Positions 59,455-64,000 of a stretch of 64,000 nucleotides of DNA are shown in pieces (within the stretch, counting starts at the first letter, position 1; every line of letters begins with the position of its first letter). Source of the DNA: Heterohyrax brucei. Taxonomy: Eukaryota; Chordata; Mammalia; Hyracoidea; Procaviidae. Location: NCBI GenBank assembly GCA_028571685.1, contig CM053158.1, positions 62,278,001 to 62,342,000 on the forward strand, read 5' to 3'. The position numbers and the translations under genes were made by a program. Below the pieces are notes generated by a model. It was not told the DNA's origin and searched no databases. It saw only the letters and a list, made by a program, of their open reading frames with translations.

Positions 59455-60085
59455 TATAGACCTGTATCTCACACCATGCACAAAAACTAAATCAAATGGA
59501 TCAAAGGTCTAAAATAAAATCTAAAATGATAAATATCATGGAAGGAAAAATAGGGACAGTGCTGGGAGCCTTAATAAATGGCATAAACTGAATATAAAAT
59601 GATAGTAACAATGCATGAACACCAGAAAATAGATAACTGCAAACTCATAAGAGTCAAACACTTGTGTTCTTTGAAAGACTTCATCAAAATAGTAAAAAAA
59701 GACAATTTGTAGACCAGGAAAAATTTTTTGGTGATGACAAATCCAACCAACATCTACTCTATAAGATACTGAAAAGTATCTGCTACAAAAAGACAAATAA
59801 CCAAATTAAAGAATGTGCAAAAGATATGAACAGGTACTTCACCAAAGAAAACGTTCAGGTGGCTAACAGATATATGAGGAAATACAATCATTAGACATTG
59901 CCAAGTGCCGTCGAGTCAACTAAACTGAGATACTATCTTACCCCAACAAGCTGGCATTAATCAAAAAAACACAAAATAATAAACACTGGAGAGACAGGAG
60001 CACTTTTACATTTCTGGTGGGAATCTAAAATGGCACAGTCACTTTGGAAATAAATTTGGTGCTTTCTTAAAGAGCTACCTCTTAC
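59455..60085 (+). mobile_element. LINE-1 ORF2 C-terminal fragment, plus strand
   Basis: Coding-strand L1 text: CAAATGGATCAAAGGTCTAAA, GCAAAAGATATGAACAGGTACTTCACC, ACACTGGAGAGACAGG and TTTCTGGTGGGAATCTAAAATGG. It is the only sizeable L1 piece on the plus strand. Confidence 0.85.
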
Positions 60086-60884
60086 TTACATATATTTCTG
60101 ACAAGCCCCCCAATGTCCTGTCCTTGGCAAGTTAGAAATAGCATGTTAGAAGGGGGAAGAAAGTGGCTGCACACCAACTACAGAATGACTGTTGATAATG
60201 AGGGAGACATTAGAAAATGGTCTTTAGTACAGCCCAGCATAATGATTAGTATTCACAATGATGACTGAACGATGAAGAAATATGACCAGACCTCACTGTT
60301 TAAGAAACCGTGAAGTACGTAATAAAGTTAAGAAAGCTTTTAAGTGAAAGCAGTTAGAATAAGGTTTTGGGAAATGATTAAGTGGAACTAATTTAGTCAT
60401 CTAGAAATTTTACTTAAGGTAACATCTTATTTATTGATGCCCTGAAAAGTGAGAATTTTCTGCGTTGATTTGTAATCAAGTTTTTGCTAAGAATTTTCCT
60501 TTCTAGCAGCATTTGAGACTTTGAAGACTTTATATGACAGATAATTTTTTTTTTTTAATTTCTTCAACACCTTCTAATTATTGGTGAGAGTGGTCACATG
60601 AGTGTGGATGACTGAGAAATGGTACCAGGTGGAAATGGAGGAGGTTGTAGTGGTGGCCTGTGACATAGATATATGTATATCACAAAAGGTTTAATTGTCA
60701 GTACCACCGCTTAATTTCCTCAGGAGAAACAGAGGGGGCCAGCAAGCTTAGGGACTGGAAAATCAAGAGAGCTCAAGACCACCATTTGGTGAGACACTTA
60801 GAAGCAGATAGTTTTAGTGTATTTATTTCGTGTGCCTGTTTTGGCGCAGCTGCAGAGCTAAGCAGTTGAGGAAACAATCTGAGA
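60086..60884. other. Intergenic, nothing recognised
   Basis: AT-rich with a T run at 60546-60558. No supported feature. Confidence 0.35.
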
Positions 60885-61090
60885 CCTATTGCCATTGAAT
60901 TGATTCTAATTTGTAGAACATTATAGGACACAGTAGAATCTCCCCATAGATTTTGCAAGGCTATGAGTCTTTGTGCAGTCTTTACAGAGGCAGACAGCCA
61001 CATCTTTCTCCAGTGGAGTTGATGGTTGGTTCAAGCCTCCAACCTTTTGTTTAGCACCTGAACTCTTAACCGTCTCACCACCGGGGCTCC
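60885..61090 (-). repeat. AfroSINE, minus strand, full length (long subtype)
   Basis: Antisense tail GCCATTGAATTGATTCTAATTTGTAG, AGAATCTCCCCATAG, the central block CTTTACAGAGGCAGACAGCCACATC, B-box TTCAAGCCTCCAACCTTTTG and head CTTAACCGTCTCACCACCGGGGCTCC. Confidence 0.93.
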
Positions 61091-64000
61091 TGAAGAGTCT
61101 GATAAGAAGATATAATTCACCTGTTGAATGTTAAACCTCTAGACTTTTCTAGTTGCTGAATTCTCTTGGCTGTGTTTCTCTATTCCTTCTATAGCCCTGG
61201 GCAGACCTCTGAGTAGATTCTCTTCAAACAAATGAATGAATAAACAAACAAGCAAACAGTTGCGTGGAATCTATTTATAAGACTCCAGGTATTGCCGCTA
61301 ATTGACATCCTCAGTACAGTGGGGGAGTGAGCGGAGAGTTCGCGTCTAGTGGTAAGGGGGTGAAATGATTGAAGGACGAGGGGGTGGGAGGATCGGGGTG
61401 GGGGTTAGAATGTGGGGAACAGTGGGTGGGGAGATGAAGTGTGGGGATACGGAGGGTAGAGGATGAGAGCTGGGGAGATGAGGAAATGAGTAAGGAAGAA
61501 GGAATGCATGTGAGGGGGTAGAGGAGTGAGAATTGGAGACGTGGGGAGGGAAGCGTGGGACCCTGCTACCTTAGTCTGCTCTTGGCTGTGCCCTTTCGGT
61601 TGTGCTGCCTCCACACTGCAGCTCCTGTAGGTCCATGTGATGAGTTTCCTGCCATCCCTCCCTGCCTGTCTCAATCTTACCTTTCTCTCATTGGCCTTCT
61701 AATCCTTCTCTGCTGGTTCAGCCTGCAGGGACAGTCCTTCCTCTCAGTCCTCTCTCGGTTAGTGCCTCCACTCACTCAGCATTTCTGCAACTTGCTTTGC
61801 ACAGTAAGGTGAAATGTGGTCTTCTAAAAACCCTGCTTTTGTCGATGCCTGCCAAGGCCTCATCATTCTACTAACGGACTGGAGTTGTCTCCTCGGTCCA
61901 CTGACGGCACATTGTAACTGACCACCGGTTGTTGATGGTCTCTGTGCCCAGGTCGGTGGTAGACTTGGTGGAAGACTGTGGGGAAATTATCAACACCTTT
62001 TCGCCCTTTGAGTATTTTGTGATCTTACTGGGAAATAGCTTACACTCAGATAACTAAATTAATGTGGCATTGGGTATGGAGCTCAGATCTATCGCAAATG
62101 CTGTAGGACTTCAGAGAGGGAATGAGAGTGAAAAGGGCTTTTTGGCTGAGCTTTGAATTCTGGGGCAACGTTTTTTAGAGGGGATCCCTCATCCTAACCC
62201 TGGCGTTATTCTCAGCTGGAGGGTTGGTAAGAGTGGCCATGGCCCCATTAGCATGAAGACGTAAAAAAAACCTGCATTATTTTGTAATAGGTACTTTTCA
62301 TCCAAGGAGGTGGCTGAGAAGGCACACACTCTCCTTATCTGAGAGAAACCGACAGGTGTGTGCACCATTGTTCACTTATGTGTGTGAACAGACATATGTT
62401 CTGCGAGAGTGGCAGCCTGGTGGCAGAGGGCCAAGGGATCCTCAGAGATGGCTGCTCCCTTGCTTTGGGGGGTTTGTGGCAGTGGTGCCAGCATCCTGGA
62501 GTAAGGTGTTACCTAGGAACATAAGAGGAATCCTAATGGTGTGGTCCTCCCCTAAGCTGGACTGTCCCAGCACACCAATGGTCCTGACTCTACCCTGTTG
62601 CTCACCAGGGCTGTAACTGCAGCTGCAGGCTAAGGTTCATCACATTTTCCCTTTATAGGGAACGATGTATTAGACTCGAGACATAGTTTTTTCACTGCAT
62701 TCCTAAGAGCCTAAAACTGACCAGTAGGTTTAGCTGAAATTCTCTTCAAAAGAATATGGTCTGCATTCAGTTCTAAATATGAAAACTGGAACATCTGGTG
62801 GGATATATGTATTTTGCTTTTATGTCATAAACACATTTTCTAAAGCTAAGGTTTTGAAATACATACAGTGCTGCCTAACCTACAACCCTGGACTTGGCGG
62901 TGTTTTCTTGGAAAGTTGGAGAAATCAGAGCTCACTGATTCATTACCAAGAGGGTCTCTGATCACATGCTGCAGGCAACAAATTCAATCCTCTTTTCCCT
63001 TTTTGCTCAATATTCAGAGATACCAGTAAACAAGACATTGATCACAAGGCATACCCAAGATAGTAAAGTATAACTAATTCCAGGAAACAAATATTTGTTA
63101 GATGCCCATGGGAACTTAGAAATGAGGGAGATCTGTCTGGTGGGTGCTGCCATGCGACACCTGGAACCCTCCCCCCAGCCCCCTTCAGTCTTGAAGGACT
63201 GATCTCCCTGCTACTGGGAGGACTGCAGCAGACAGCCTGTAGTAGTTAGTCCCTTGTAGGTTGCCTGGGCAGCAGAGACCTCCCCAAGACCATTCCTCTT
63301 CCTGGGTCCCTTTCTGTCCCTGCCCCTGGCTTTCGATGGCTAACTGAAACAGAGGTAGGAGGAGTGGAAGAGTACAAAGGCAACCTGGGACATCTCTAAT
63401 GGGCCATCTTGCAAGGTCAGCTGAGGCCTCTTTTGTGACCCCACAACTCCAAATTTCTCCTCTTCTCCTCTGCTTTCGTCTCCCCTACTTACATTTTGGT
63501 CCCCACAGCTTTCCCTGATAAGCCTCCTGCAGGAGAACCTGTATCTCAGAGTCTGTTTCTAGGGTGACCTGTCCTGACAGACAGCACGTGCTCGGGAGGG
63601 CCCAAGGAGGTGGTGGTTGTAAGGACTTTTAAGGCTGTAGGAGCTTCCCAGATGGCTTGGTAAGCAGAAGATAAAGACACAGGGATTGCGTGCTGGGAGA
63701 GGATGTACATGCTATTGTCAACAAAGAGTAGGAGATGGCATGGAATAAGTACAAGAGAGGGGAGAGATGAAGAGGGAGAATTATTGGTGCCATATTGGGG
63801 CTGCTTGTATTCTCTGGACTAGATTGTATTATAAGACACCAGATAAAGGAAGTAGTTAACATATTTTGAATAGCAAGTGGAACGCTGGCGCAGCTTCTAA
63901 CTCGTCTCCTTCTTAACCTTGCCTCAAAGAGGGAGTTGTCTGCGCCCGAGGTGGGGAAGTTCAAGGGCAGAGTACAGTGGGTCTGTCCTACAGGCTAGGG
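61091..64000. other. Intergenic, low repeat content, nothing recognised
   Basis: This is the most GC-rich and least repeat-laden part of the window after the ACTR3B end. I see no convincing exon. The longest frame (111 codons on the minus strand, 63629-63964) has no family resemblance and a low-complexity Ser/Leu/Pro composition. Confidence 0.4.
61318..61560 (+). repeat. G-rich low-complexity tract
   Basis: Many GGGG runs separated by short AT or GA spacers. The best cluster, at 61380-61405, has four G runs of three to five bases with spacers of one to six bases, fitting a G-quadruplex pattern on the plus strand. Confidence 0.8.

Noticed and set aside
63629..63964. 111-codon minus-strand frame as a gene
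   Set aside because: Low-complexity Ser/Leu/Pro composition and no recognised motif. A chance open frame in GC-richer DNA fits better.

Overview
The window looks like nuclear DNA of an afrotherian mammal, most likely an elephant or a close relative. The evidence is the repeat content. There are about a dozen AfroSINE copies (tRNA-derived, with A/B-box heads and tails of the GACTCGACGGCA type). There are full-length RTE (BovB-like) LINEs of about 3.2 kb, long L1 elements of about 7.0-7.1 kb, MaLR/ERVL-type solo LTRs, MIR and MER5-like relics. The base composition is AT-rich and there are no long intact open reading frames. Nothing looks bacterial or viral as a whole.

One host gene is recognisable. 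Positions 1-965 hold the end of the last intron and the last coding exon of an actin-related protein 3 gene. The residues fit ACTR3B better than ACTR3. A 3' UTR and a poly(A) signal follow at about 1353. I find no other host exon in the remaining ~62 kb, so this is the region downstream of ACTR3B, an expanse made mostly of transposons.

Layout. 1.4-9.2 kb: old unique DNA with MIRs, AfroSINEs and LTRs, including an AfroSINE split by a second copy of a nearby 150-bp segment. 9.3-16.9 kb: an RTE tail followed by an almost complete minus-strand L1 (L1-A). 17-19 kb: a solo LTR and unrecognised DNA. 19.2-31.2 kb: an old minus-strand L1 (L1-B) of about 7.0 kb net, opened up by two mariner-like elements, one truncated L1, one complete RTE and one AfroSINE. 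31-39 kb: AfroSINEs, a solo LTR, a candidate ERV LTR, an internally deleted RTE and an RTE tail. 39.3-58.2 kb: a truncated L1 (L1-C), then a full-length minus-strand L1 (L1-D). L1-D is interrupted by a second full-length L1 (L1-E, with a perfect 15-bp target-site duplication), a mariner-like element and a complete RTE. 58-64 kb: AfroSINEs, an RTE tail, a plus-strand L1 fragment and G-rich unrecognised sequence.

No new gene system was found. The observations most worth a second look are these: (i) a three-copy non-autonomous mariner family that shares one head-to-head inverted architecture; (ii) repeated 15-25 nt pieces of AfroSINE tail embedded in L1 DNA; (iii) the split AfroSINE at 7.7 kb; (iv) the nested LINE stacks, which give a relative insertion order.

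All repeat identifications come from remembered family features and comparison of copies inside the window. No database search was run, and boundaries without a target-site duplication are approximate to tens of bases.
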